Source of the DNA: JBMYTN01 sp049604415 | GTDB lineage: Bacteria > Pseudomonadota > Alphaproteobacteria > Rhodospirillales > Rhodospirillaceae | Direction: 5' to 3' | Length of the DNA stretch: 37,545 nucleotides | Assembly: GCA_049604415.1 (NCBI GenBank) | Contig: JBMYTN010000040.1 | Location: forward strand, 1-37,545 | Shown here: in pieces, positions 1 through 8,413 of the stretch | Layout of the letters: each line of letters opens with the position of its first letter | Position numbering within the stretch: the stretch's first letter is position 1 | The notes under the pieces: model-generated | Seen by the model: the letters and a program-made list of their open reading frames with translations, nothing else | Databases searched by the model: none | Told to the model about the DNA's origin: nothing | Translations under genes and position numbers: made by a program

Positions 1-54
1 GACTCTGGTTTCATTGTTCTTAGACGGGAGAACCCGGCGACAAAGAGACGGACG

Positions 55-246
55 ATGGACCGCGAACAAAGATTAAAGCGTTGGAATGCCTTGAAGTCGG
101 GTGTGCCCATGCTCGAGGCCGAGTTGATTGCCCCCAATGACCTGCGGGTTGGGCCGATGCCCTCCAGCCGGATTGATCCGGCCCGGCTGTTTCGGCTGGT
201 GGTCAGCTTGGCGGACCCGGAAACCCCGCACTTCTCGGCCCCTTAA
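55..246 (+). CDS. Small hypothetical protein (63 aa)
   Basis: I do not recognise this protein. It would start at ATG 55 and stop at TAA 244-246. It is rich in Arg, Leu and Pro, has no cysteine, and shows no signal peptide or membrane segment. Codon choice (many GCC, CGG, TTG) looks like the surrounding genes, which favours real coding. The ribosome site is weak (AGACGGACG just before the ATG). Its stop overlaps the stop of the convergent glycosyltransferase gene by 3 bases. A similar-length antisense frame exists at 73-270, so length alone proves nothing. The first 54 bases of the window show nothing I can name. Confidence 0.4.
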   Translation: MDREQRLKRWNALKSGVPMLEAELIAPNDLRVGPMPSSRIDPARLFRLVVSLADPETPHFSAP

Positions 247-1535
247 ACCTCTGACAAAACCGAAGACCACCGGGCTGCTTGGGCCTCCAGGCTGAATTCT
301 TGGTCTACCAAAGCCCGTCCGGCACGCCCAAGCCGATGGCGCAGCCGCGGATCCTCACAGAGCCTTTGTGCAGCCTCACACAGCCCGGCCAAATCCCCGG
401 GTGGGACACACAGCGCGGTGTGATCCGGACGGCATATCTCTCCCAACCCGCCCGCGACAAAGGCGGCGATGGGGGTGGCGCAGGCGGCAGCCTCCATCGC
501 ACTCTGGCCGAAGGTTTCTGCGGAGGACACCAAGACCACCAGATCGGCGGCGGAATAGGCCAAGGCCATCATCCGCGGATGCAAGGCCGGTTTGTGCACC
601 ACATCGGCCAGGGCGGTCAGCCAGTCGGTATCCGCCCCAAATTGCCCGACCACCAACAGCCTGGGCTTAGCGGGCAACGCCAGCAAGGAGGTTACCGCAT
701 CCCGGCGATAGGACGCGCCTTTGAACGGGCTGTCAAAATTGGTGGCGGGCAGCAAGATCACCGGGCGGGAGTCGGTTCCGGGGGCGGGCAGGCCAAGGAT
801 GTTGCGCGCCACTTCCGGCAAATGCGGCCCCATGGTCAGCGGATCGAGCCCAAGACGCAGATCCTGGATCCGCGCCTCGTCAACTTGTGCGCCAAAGCGC
901 AGCCGGATTTGATCCGCCGTCCAGGCGGAATTGGCCCCAAACAGCACCTCGGGCCGGGCCGCCAGGGCTTGGCGCTCGGCCCAGACTGCAGGCACCCGGC
1001 TGGCTGGGGACAGGCTCGGGTAATCTTGGGCGCTGGGACACTCGGAGCTGCAGGTAGCGTCCGGATAAAAGCCACAGCTTTGGGGATGGGCACAGCGCCC
1101 GGTCAGCAGATGCAGATCATGGGGATAAAGCAGCAGGCGGGTGGCGGGATCGTCGGCAGCTTCCAGTAAATAATGGGTCGGCCAGCGCGCGCCATGTAGG
1201 GTTCCGGCAATGATCAGGTCCGGGCGCAGTCGCATCCGCAGCGCCGCCCAGCGCATCGCCCCTTCGGTCTCGGCAGCGATCCGGGCGTCCTCGGGCAGGC
1301 CCTCCTCAATCATCGGCAGGCCAAAAACGCCCAGAAATCGGTCGGCCCAGGGGGTGAGTTCGGGAAATTCGGACAGCGCGTGGTGGGGCAGCATGGCCTC
1401 GCCACAGACCAAGGCGACCCGATGCCCGGCATGCAACAGGGATTGGGCCTGGCGCAGGGTGGCGATCCCGGCACCAAAGCGAAAGCCGCAATCATTGAGC
1501 AGCAAAAGGGTTTTGGTCTTGGCCATAAGCCCCAT
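243..1535 (-). CDS. GT4-family (group 1) glycosyltransferase
   Basis: Predicted cytoplasmic GT-B fold glycosyltransferase of 430 aa that would move a sugar from a nucleotide-sugar donor to a glycan or lipid acceptor; the substrate is unknown. The N-terminal half carries a Cys-rich block, TGRCAHPQSC followed by CSSECP around residues 145-170. It resembles the HDxxxxTGxC...C...CxxCP element of WcaC-like GT4 enzymes. The C-terminal half has the donor-site E-x7-E pattern in SSAETFGQSAMEAAACATPI (about residues 340-360) and a GGLGEI loop. Start is uncertain: ATG at 1535, or ATG at 1526 (MAKTKTLLLL), which has GGGG just upstream. It stands alone, convergent with the small ORF and divergent from eipB, with no polysaccharide cluster beside it. 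Confidence 0.82.
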   Translation of the reverse strand: MGLMAKTKTLLLLNDCGFRFGAGIATLRQAQSLLHAGHRVALVCGEAMLPHHALSEFPELTPWADRFLGVFGLPMIEEGLPEDARIAAETEGAMRWAALRMRLRPDLIIAGTLHGARWPTHYLLEAADDPATRLLLYPHDLHLLTGRCAHPQSCGFYPDATCSSECPSAQDYPSLSPASRVPAVWAERQALAARPEVLFGANSAWTADQIRLRFGAQVDEARIQDLRLGLDPLTMGPHLPEVARNILGLPAPGTDSRPVILLPATNFDSPFKGASYRRDAVTSLLALPAKPRLLVVGQFGADTDWLTALADVVHKPALHPRMMALAYSAADLVVLVSSAETFGQSAMEAAACATPIAAFVAGGLGEICRPDHTALCVPPGDLAGLCEAAQRLCEDPRLRHRLGRAGRALVDQEFSLEAQAARWSSVLSEV

Positions 1536-1642
1536 TTTAAGGGCAGGCCAAGCCTTTTCAACGCCTTGCCTTCGCCGTGATTGCGAGAGAGACTGAAATC
1601 AAGCATCTCTGATCCCCCCATGTGGTCCTGTTGGGAGACATT

Positions 1643-2467
1643 ATGTCCATTTCGGCTTCCACCCCCCTCTGTGCATTGGTGACCCTGACGATTGCCGCCG
1701 GGGCATTTTCGCCCTTGGCCGCCGCCCCGGCACAAGCGGAGGTGACCCTGACCCCGCATCAGGCGGTTTATCGCATGACTTTGGACAAGGCCCGGGATGA
1801 CAGCATTGTCGGGGCCGATGGCTATTTGTCCTATCGGATGGCGGAAAGCTGCTCCGGCTGGACCACCAATATGGTCAACACGGTGGTGCTGTCCTTCGCC
1901 GATGGTCGGGCCGTGGAACGGGAATGGATCCTAGAGGCCGAAGAAACCCGGGAAAACGGGGTCTATTCTTTCTTCACTCGGGATATTTATGACGGCGATG
2001 AGATCAAGCGGGTGGAAGGCACAGCGCTGATGCAGCCCGATGGCAGCGGCACGGTCAGCTTTGCCCAGCCCGATGATATGGAAGACCAAACTCTGCCGGT
2101 GGGAACCCTGTTCCCCAACGCCCATTCCTTGGCTCTGCTCAAGGCTGCCGTTGAGGGCAAAGTTTTTGCCTCGGAAATGGTCTATGACGGCGGCGAAGAC
2201 GGGGCGGTGCCGGTTGTCGCCTCCATTGGCAAACGGGTTGAGGCTGATATGCCCGGTGAGTTGGATGATCCCTTGCTGAAGACCCCGTCCTGGCCAATGT
2301 CCCTGGCCTTTTTTGACCCGACCAGTGACGATGCCACCCCGACCTACGAAGTCCGACTGCGCTATCACGAAAACGGCGTGGCGCAGAACATGTTGCAGGA
2401 TTTCGGCTCGTTCTCGCTGCGCTCGGAGCTTTTGGAGATCGAAGTCCTGGAAGTCCCGGAGTGCTGA
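1643..2467 (+). CDS. eipB: Cell envelope integrity protein EipB (DUF1849)
   Basis: Periplasmic beta-spiral protein of the EipB/DUF1849 family, known in alphaproteobacteria for envelope integrity. The start is ATG 1643, preceded by GGGAG at 1633-1637; an in-frame GTG at 1622 would only lengthen the signal peptide. Residues 1-32 form a Sec signal peptide with a likely cut after AQA. The mature part begins EVTLTPHQAVYRMTL, typical for the family. Two cysteines remain in the mature protein: C70 in AESCSGW and C274 as the very last residue. Brucella EipB joins an equivalent pair in a disulfide, so the same is inferred here. Length (274 aa) is normal. The stop abuts the stop of the ROK gene directly, with no space for a terminator between them. 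Confidence 0.88.
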   Translation: MSISASTPLCALVTLTIAAGAFSPLAAAPAQAEVTLTPHQAVYRMTLDKARDDSIVGADGYLSYRMAESCSGWTTNMVNTVVLSFADGRAVEREWILEAEETRENGVYSFFTRDIYDGDEIKRVEGTALMQPDGSGTVSFAQPDDMEDQTLPVGTLFPNAHSLALLKAAVEGKVFASEMVYDGGEDGAVPVVASIGKRVEADMPGELDDPLLKTPSWPMSLAFFDPTSDDATPTYEVRLRYHENGVAQNMLQDFGSFSLRSELLEIEVLEVPEC

Positions 2468-3409
2468 TCAGCCTGCGGAGGCGCGTGCGGCTTCTTCTGG
2501 GCTCCACAGCCAGGCCGCCCCCCTGACACCGCTGCTGTCGCCATGGCGGGCCGGAACCAGTCTGGTGTCCACCCCATCGCCAAACACCCATTGCTCCCAC
2601 AGCAGGGGCACTTGGGCATAGAGGTGGTCCATATTCGACAACCCGCCGCCCAGCACAATCACGTCCGGATCCAGCAGATTGATCACCCCGGCCAAGGCCC
2701 GGGCCAATCGGTGGCTGTGCCGGTCTAAACTGGCCTGGGCGAGGCGATCGCCAGCTTGGGCCGCAGCGAGAAGATCCGCACCGCGCGTAAACGGCTGTCC
2801 CATTTCAAAGTTGCCAACAGACGCCGCATGATCCCGCAACAGGGCCGGGCCGCTCAGCCAGGTCTCGGTGCAGCCCTTTAGGCCGCACCAGCAAAGCGGT
2901 CCGGGAAACTCTTCCGGGGTCATCCAGGGCAGGGGATTATGGCCCCACTCACCGGTGACCGCATTGGGGCCGCGCAAAATCTGGCCCCGCACCGTTACAC
3001 CGGCACCAACTCCGGTGCCGAGGATGACGCCGAAAACACTTTCGGCCCCAGCGGCTGCCCCGTCTGAAGCTTCGGACAGCGCAAAGCAGTCCGCATCATT
3101 GGCCAAACGTACCGGCCGACCGAGGGCCGTTGCTAAATCCTTGTCCAGGGGTTTGTCATTCAGCCAAGTGGAATTGGCGTTTTTCACCAGACCGGTTTTG
3201 GGGCTGAGGGTGCCGGGAATGCCCAGGCCGACGGTGCCGTGCTGGCCGGTTTCCCTCTCGACCCGTTGGACCATGGCCGTGACCAAAGCGACTTCCGCGT
3301 CATAGTCCCCTTGCGGGGTCGCCTCCCGGAAACGCGGACCGACCGACCCATCGGCCATCAGGGCCAGGATTTCGATCTTGGTCCCGCCCAGATCAACCCC
3401 GATCCGCAT
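2468..3409 (-). CDS. ROK-family sugar kinase (fructokinase/Mak-like)
   Basis: Cytoplasmic ATP-dependent hexose kinase of the ROK superfamily, probably fructo- or glucokinase-like. The N-terminus MRIGVDLGGTKIE carries the phosphate-1 loop DLGGTK. The middle holds the ROK zinc motif CWCGLKGCTE with three cysteines, and an upstream GEWGHNPL segment supplies the His ligand. GVILGTGVGAG is the second nucleotide-binding loop. The chosen start is ATG 3409; a GTG two codons upstream (3415) is also possible. It begins about 17 bases after the stop of the RND pump gene, same strand, so it is likely co-transcribed with the efflux operon, an unusual partner. The exact sugar cannot be read from sequence. 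Confidence 0.87.
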   Translation of the reverse strand: MRIGVDLGGTKIEILALMADGSVGPRFREATPQGDYDAEVALVTAMVQRVERETGQHGTVGLGIPGTLSPKTGLVKNANSTWLNDKPLDKDLATALGRPVRLANDADCFALSEASDGAAAGAESVFGVILGTGVGAGVTVRGQILRGPNAVTGEWGHNPLPWMTPEEFPGPLCWCGLKGCTETWLSGPALLRDHAASVGNFEMGQPFTRGADLLAAAQAGDRLAQASLDRHSHRLARALAGVINLLDPDVIVLGGGLSNMDHLYAQVPLLWEQWVFGDGVDTRLVPARHGDSSGVRGAAWLWSPEEAARASAG

Positions 3410-3426
3410 TCCCACGCTGTTGGGTC

Positions 3427-6400
3427 CTATTCCGCTGCAGGGGCCGGGGTGGCTGCGGGGCCAGCAGGCGGTGTTGGGTCTGGTTCAGCGGCTTTGGGTT
3501 TGGCCTTTTTGCCGCGCCGTCCCAAGCCCAGGCCCAAATTCCGCCCCCGCCGAGCCATCAGGGCCGAGGAGAACAGGGACAGCAGCGGCGGGATGATGAT
3601 CAGGGTCAGCACGGCTGACAGGGCCAAACCACCCAGGATCACTGCGCCGAGACCCCGATACAGCTCCGACCCGGCCCCGGGCACCAGCACCAGCGGCATC
3701 ATGCCAAACAGGCTGGTCAGGGTGGACATGAAGATCGGACGGATCCGGTTCGAAGTTGCCTCGACGATCGCCTGACCGGCCTCCATTGCCTCATGGCGGA
3801 TATGGTGCAAGGTCTGGTGCACCAACAAGATCGCATTGTTGACCACAATCCCGACTAGGATGATGAAGCCTAACATGGTCAACATGTCCAAGGGCTGGAA
3901 CTTGTAAAGATTGAGCAGGGCGAGGCCGAGCACCGCCCCGGCAGAGGCCGTCGGCACGGTGACCAGGATGATCAGCGGATAGGCGAAGCTTTCAAACAGC
4001 ACCGCCATCACCAGATAGACGATCACCAAGGCCAGCAACAGATCGAAGACAATCACATTCCAAGTTTGGGTCAGCTTATCGGCGGTCCCGGACAGGGACA
4101 GGCTGACCCCCGGCGGCAGGCCTTCGGCTTCCATTGGCGCGATGACCTGGGTTTCCAGGATCTCCATGGCGGATTCCAGCGGGATCTGGGCCGCAGGCCG
4201 GATTTGTAGGGTTACGGTCCGCACCCGCTCGAGATGCTGGATTTCCGTCGGTCCGGCGGTGATCTGCACCGTTCCCAAGGAGGACACTGGCAGGATCCGT
4301 CCGCTTTCCGTGACCACCGGCAGGGTGTCGATGCCCTGGGTGCGGGTGATGTGGTCCTCGACGCCGCGTAGGGTCAAGTCGATGCGCTTGGCCCCGACGG
4401 TGATTTCATCAACCCGCAAGCCGTCATTGAACGCATCGACGGTCTCGCCAAAGGTCCGCACGGTGACGCCATTATCCGCCAGTCGCACCGGATCAGGCAG
4501 CACCCGGACTTCCGGTGCGCCCAGCTCCAGGCCTGGGATCGGGCGCAGTTGATTGCCTTCGGAGCGGGGCAGGACCCCGCCGACCCGACCGGCGACCATT
4601 TGCGCGGTTTGCAGGATGCTTTCCAGGTTCTCGCCGGTGATGTTCAGATCCACCGCCCGACCGCCGCCAATGGTCCGCCCGAACAAAGAGGGCTGGCTGA
4701 TAAAGCCAAAGGTGCCCGGTTCCCGGAACACTGGCCCGGTCATGACCGGGATCAGCTCAGCAGCAGCTTGGTCCTCGACCGCCGTTGCCCCGACAAAGGC
4801 TTGTTCATTCAGGGAGACGAAGAAAAAGTTTTCGATTTTGGGTGGGCCGCCGGGATCCCGTTCCTCGCCACTATTGATGGACCAGAGATTGCTGACCGCC
4901 TGCTCGATGCCTTGGCCAATGCTCGAGGTGGTGTCCAGATTGTAGCCCGGTGGCGGCAGGATAATGCCGAAGATGAAGTTCCGATTGCCCTCGGGCAGAT
5001 ATTCCAGTTTCGGCATCAGCATATAAGTTGCCGTGCCCGTGGAGCCGACCACCACGGCGACGAGCAAGGCGGCAAAGGATTTTTTGGCCACCGACAATTT
5101 GGCCAGGCCGACAAAGGCCCGATGCACCAGCTTGGCGATGTCATCGACGATGGGGATCTTCGGACCGCTGCGGGATTTCGCCGTGCCTTTGGGACCCTCA
5201 GCGATGACTTTGCGGTCCACCCGGCCAAGCAAGCGTCGGGACAAAGCCGGGATCACCGTGACGGCGACCACCAGGGACAGCATCACCGAGACGCTAATGG
5301 CCACGGCGATATCGCGGAACAGCTGTCCGACCTCCAAATTCAGGGTCAGGATCGGGATAAACACCATGACCGTGGTCAGGGCGGAGACCAAAATCGCGCC
5401 CCAAACCTGACGCGCGCCATGCCAAGCAGCCTGGACCCGGGAATAGCCGCGCTCGCGCAGCCGGTAAATATTTTCCAGCACCACAATGGCGGCGTCGACC
5501 ACCATGCCCACGGCGAAGGCAATCCCAGCCAGAGAAATCACATTCAGGGACCGGCCCATCAGGGCCATGCCGACAAAGGCACCGATGACGGACACCGGAA
5601 TGCCCAAGGAGATCACCAGGGTCGGGCCAAAGGCACGCAAAAACAGGATCAGGATCCCGGCGGCTAGCAGACCGCCGATCCAGATATTCTGGATCACCAG
5701 ATCAATGGCGGATTCGATATAAATCGTCTCGTCATAGACTTGGCGCAGATAGAGCCCCTCATCGGCCAGCACCCCGTCATTCAGCTGGGCCACGGCCTCG
5801 CGCACGCCTTCCATGGTCTCGATGACATTGGCTCCGGTTTCCCGGATCGCATTCAAGGCCAAGGAGCGTTCGCCGAGGAACCGGATCCGGGCGCGTTCGT
5901 CCTTAAAGGCAAAGTCCACCGTGGCGATATCGCCCAGCAGCACCCGGGCCACGCCGCCCGGGGCTTCCGCCCCGGTGCCATTGCCATTGGCTTCGCTGTC
6001 GGAGCGAATCACCACGGCGCGGACCTCATCCGGGGTGGCGAACTGGCCTTCGACCCGGACCGTATAGCGCCGCTTGCCCTCATCCACATTGCCCGCAGAG
6101 ATTGAGATATTGGCCGCGCGCAGAGCATCGACCACTTGGGGCACAGTCAGGCGGTAGGCCGCCAGCAGCTCCGGATCGACAATGACCCGCAATTCCTGTT
6201 CGGTGCCACCAAACACATTGATCCGCGAGACACCGGGCACCCGTTCCAGCCGGTCCTGGATCACATCCTCGGCGAAGTCGCCATATTCGTTCATCGGCCA
6301 GGGCTGTTTGTCCAACCGGCGCAAGACGAACCAGGCGATGGGCTGGTCTTCGGAGCCGGAGGTCGACAGGGTCGGCTCGTCGGCTTCTTCCGGATAGCTG

Positions 6401-6747
6401 GTCACCCGGTCCAGCCGGTTGGCCACCAACAGCAAAGCCCGATCCATGTTCTGGTCGGGCAGGAATTCTAGGGTGATCTCGCCTTCGCCCCGGGTGGAGC
6501 TGCTGGTCATCTTTTCGACGCCTTCCAGCCCCTTCAGTACCTCTTCCTGGCGGTTGATGATCTCCCGTTCCACCTCGGCCGGGGCAGCCCCGCCCCAATT
6601 GGTGGTGATGTTGATCACCGGCTGGCGGACATCGGGGATCAGCTGGATCGGAATGGTGGTCAGACCGACGGCCCCAAACATCACCACCATCAAAACGGCG
6701 GCGATGACGGCAATGGGGCGGGTGATCGAGGCGCGGATCAGATCCAT
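3427..6747 (-). CDS. RND multidrug efflux pump, inner-membrane subunit (HAE-1/AcrB-like)
   Basis: Proton-driven RND transporter, 1106 aa, expected to work as a trimer with the adaptor encoded just upstream and a TolC-type channel encoded elsewhere. TM1 lies at about residues 10-35, the first porter domain at 40-340, TM2-6 at 340-500, the second porter domain at 580-890 and TM8-12 at 895-1060. The TM4 motif reads GMVVDAAIVVLENI, so D418 matches AcrB D407 while the next acidic residue (AcrB D408) is A419. TM10 reads GIVVNNAILLV, with Asn where AcrB has K940. Such changes occur in other RND subfamilies, so a working but different proton relay is likely. The last 40 residues are a Lys/Arg then Pro/Ala-rich tail. 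The gene starts 3 bases after the adaptor stop. Confidence 0.93.
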   Translation of the reverse strand: MDLIRASITRPIAVIAAVLMVVMFGAVGLTTIPIQLIPDVRQPVINITTNWGGAAPAEVEREIINRQEEVLKGLEGVEKMTSSSTRGEGEITLEFLPDQNMDRALLLVANRLDRVTSYPEEADEPTLSTSGSEDQPIAWFVLRRLDKQPWPMNEYGDFAEDVIQDRLERVPGVSRINVFGGTEQELRVIVDPELLAAYRLTVPQVVDALRAANISISAGNVDEGKRRYTVRVEGQFATPDEVRAVVIRSDSEANGNGTGAEAPGGVARVLLGDIATVDFAFKDERARIRFLGERSLALNAIRETGANVIETMEGVREAVAQLNDGVLADEGLYLRQVYDETIYIESAIDLVIQNIWIGGLLAAGILILFLRAFGPTLVISLGIPVSVIGAFVGMALMGRSLNVISLAGIAFAVGMVVDAAIVVLENIYRLRERGYSRVQAAWHGARQVWGAILVSALTTVMVFIPILTLNLEVGQLFRDIAVAISVSVMLSLVVAVTVIPALSRRLLGRVDRKVIAEGPKGTAKSRSGPKIPIVDDIAKLVHRAFVGLAKLSVAKKSFAALLVAVVVGSTGTATYMLMPKLEYLPEGNRNFIFGIILPPPGYNLDTTSSIGQGIEQAVSNLWSINSGEERDPGGPPKIENFFFVSLNEQAFVGATAVEDQAAAELIPVMTGPVFREPGTFGFISQPSLFGRTIGGGRAVDLNITGENLESILQTAQMVAGRVGGVLPRSEGNQLRPIPGLELGAPEVRVLPDPVRLADNGVTVRTFGETVDAFNDGLRVDEITVGAKRIDLTLRGVEDHITRTQGIDTLPVVTESGRILPVSSLGTVQITAGPTEIQHLERVRTVTLQIRPAAQIPLESAMEILETQVIAPMEAEGLPPGVSLSLSGTADKLTQTWNVIVFDLLLALVIVYLVMAVLFESFAYPLIILVTVPTASAGAVLGLALLNLYKFQPLDMLTMLGFIILVGIVVNNAILLVHQTLHHIRHEAMEAGQAIVEATSNRIRPIFMSTLTSLFGMMPLVLVPGAGSELYRGLGAVILGGLALSAVLTLIIIPPLLSLFSSALMARRGRNLGLGLGRRGKKAKPKAAEPDPTPPAGPAATPAPAAE

Positions 6748-6750
6748 GGC

Positions 6751-8112
6751 CTAACTCTTTTCCGTTTGGGTGGCGTCTTCGCTGCTTTCTGCTGCGGGCG
6801 GCGCTGCAGCAGGCGGTTCCGGCGTGTCTTCGGCAGGCGGCGTCACGGGTTGGCCATTGATCATTGGCACCACCGCTTGGCCGGGGCGCAGGCGCTCATT
6901 GCCGCGCACCACGGCGATATCGCCATCGGCCAAGCCGTCCAGCACCACGAAACGGTCGCCAATGGCCCGCCCGATCCGAACCGGGCGGGACTCCGCGACA
7001 CCGTCCTTGGCGACAAAAACCATGGTGCCGCGCGAGCCCGCAACAATGGCGTCCTTGGCCACGGTGAGCACCGCGCCCGGCGCGCCGGAGGGCACTTGGA
7101 GCGAGACACTTTGGTTGGCGGCCAGGGCCAGGGTGGCGATGGGGTTTTCCACATCCGCCAACGCACCACGCTGCAGCGGATTGCCCTCGGCATCCAGGGC
7201 AGTGAACCGCACCACCCGGGTCCGGGTGCGCGGATTTTCATTGGGCACAATGGCCCGGACCGTGGCTTTGGGGATTTTCGGCAGATCCACCAGGATTTCC
7301 GTTCCGGGCAACAGGCCCGGCAACAGGACGGTGGGCACGTCGGCCTCGATTTCCAGCTCCAGATCATTGACCAGATCGGCCACCGGAGACCCGGCGGCAA
7401 CATAGGCACCAATCTCGGTATGGCGTCGGGTGACAACGCCGGGATAGGGGGCGCGGATCACCGCATCCATCAACCGGGTCTCGGTCAGGCCCAGATTGGC
7501 TTGAGCCCGGGCGAGATCCGCTTGAGCGCGCCGTTCAAAACTCAGCGCCGCCGCGACATTTTGGCTTTGATCCTCATAGCGGGCGGCGGAAAAGGCCGCC
7601 GAGGTCCGCAATTGGCTGAGGCGGGCCAATTCCTGCTCCGCCAAAATCCGTCTTGCGATGGCTTCTTCCAAAGAGGCTTGATCCGCATCCACCTCAGCGG
7701 CGGCCAAGCTGCGCTCGAGGTCTAAGGTTTCCGTGTCCAAGCGGGCGAGAATGTCGCTTTGGGCAACCCGGTCGCCGACCTCGACCATGACCTCGGTCAC
7801 CGGGCCGGAGATCTGTGCGGCCACGGTGCCAGCCTGGCGGGCCACCAGACGGCCAATCAGTGGGGCCAAGGGGCGGCTGTCATCCAGACGGACGTAATCT
7901 GCTCCGACCGGAGTCGCTCGGGGCGGTCCGCCGCCTTGTTGCGCTGTGGCCGGGCTGACAAGGGCGAGACCGCCCACCAGCAGCGTTGCAAAGGTTAAGG
8001 TTCGGACCAAAGCCGTGACCGGGCGGGCACGCCGCTCGTTATGTCTCTGCCGTTCCACAAAAGTGAATGCCATGCGCTCCGGTCCCATCGCTGCCGCCGC
8101 CTGTTTACCCAT
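6751..8112 (-). CDS. RND efflux periplasmic adaptor (membrane fusion protein)
   Basis: HlyD/AcrA-type adaptor linking the RND pump to an outer-membrane channel. A hydrophobic signal or anchor segment sits at about residues 33-58 (TLLVGGLALVSPATAQQ). It is followed by a first lipoyl half (GPVTEVMVEVGDRV), an Ala/Glu/Gln-rich coiled coil at about 120-190, a second lipoyl half (APYPGVVTRRHTEIGAYV), beta-barrel, and a membrane-proximal domain ending near LADGDIAVVRGNERLRPGQ. The C-terminus is a Pro/Ala/Glu-rich low-complexity tail. Possible starts are ATG 8112, 8088 and 8073; the last has CGGAG a few bases upstream and gives a shorter cytoplasmic lead. It is the first gene of the adaptor-pump-ROK operon and faces a divergent region with a 14-bp inverted repeat. 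Confidence 0.9.
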   Translation of the reverse strand: MGKQAAAAMGPERMAFTFVERQRHNERRARPVTALVRTLTFATLLVGGLALVSPATAQQGGGPPRATPVGADYVRLDDSRPLAPLIGRLVARQAGTVAAQISGPVTEVMVEVGDRVAQSDILARLDTETLDLERSLAAAEVDADQASLEEAIARRILAEQELARLSQLRTSAAFSAARYEDQSQNVAAALSFERRAQADLARAQANLGLTETRLMDAVIRAPYPGVVTRRHTEIGAYVAAGSPVADLVNDLELEIEADVPTVLLPGLLPGTEILVDLPKIPKATVRAIVPNENPRTRTRVVRFTALDAEGNPLQRGALADVENPIATLALAANQSVSLQVPSGAPGAVLTVAKDAIVAGSRGTMVFVAKDGVAESRPVRIGRAIGDRFVVLDGLADGDIAVVRGNERLRPGQAVVPMINGQPVTPPAEDTPEPPAAAPPAAESSEDATQTEKS

Positions 8113-8413
8113 AGATACGGTGTGTTTTTTTGTTTGGATCCTGTGGCTCTTGTGACGAGCCTGACCACCAACAGGTGTGGGGCGAAGAACCCCACCTCAA
8201 GGCCCGTAATGAGAGTGCTACGCTTTGAACCTTGAAAAGCGCTCTGGCTGTGGCGAAAAGGGCTCAGACCGATTGCATGGGTAAGCACATTCGGACTATG
8301 GTAATCCTTACGAGAACTATGGTTCTTCGCCCCAGATGCAAAAATGACCCTGATCAGAACAAGGTCCCACAGAGGATCTCGGGGGTGGGCGAGGACGTCA
8401 GGGGAGGTTTTGC
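8113..8413. promoter_or_regulatory. Divergent intergenic region with a bistable 14-bp inverted repeat
   Basis: This gap separates the efflux operon (-) from the HDAC gene (+). TGGGGCGAAGAACC at 8178-8191 is perfectly repeated in inverse at 8321-8334. Each arm has a competing local fold: GTGGGG/CCCCAC (8177-8182 with 8190-8195, loop CGAAGAA) and AGAAC/GTTCT (8313-8317 with 8322-8326, loop TATG). Inside the repeat, AGAGTGCT (8212-8219) can pair with AGCGCTCT (8238-8245), GGCCC (8201-8205) with GGGCT (8260-8264), and GTAAG (8281-8285) with CTTAC (8307-8311). This could be a switching leader RNA of either gene or paired operator sites. I see no convincing -35/-10 pair or U-tract that fixes the strand. 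The HDAC ribosome site is GGGGAGG at 8402-8408. Confidence 0.5.
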
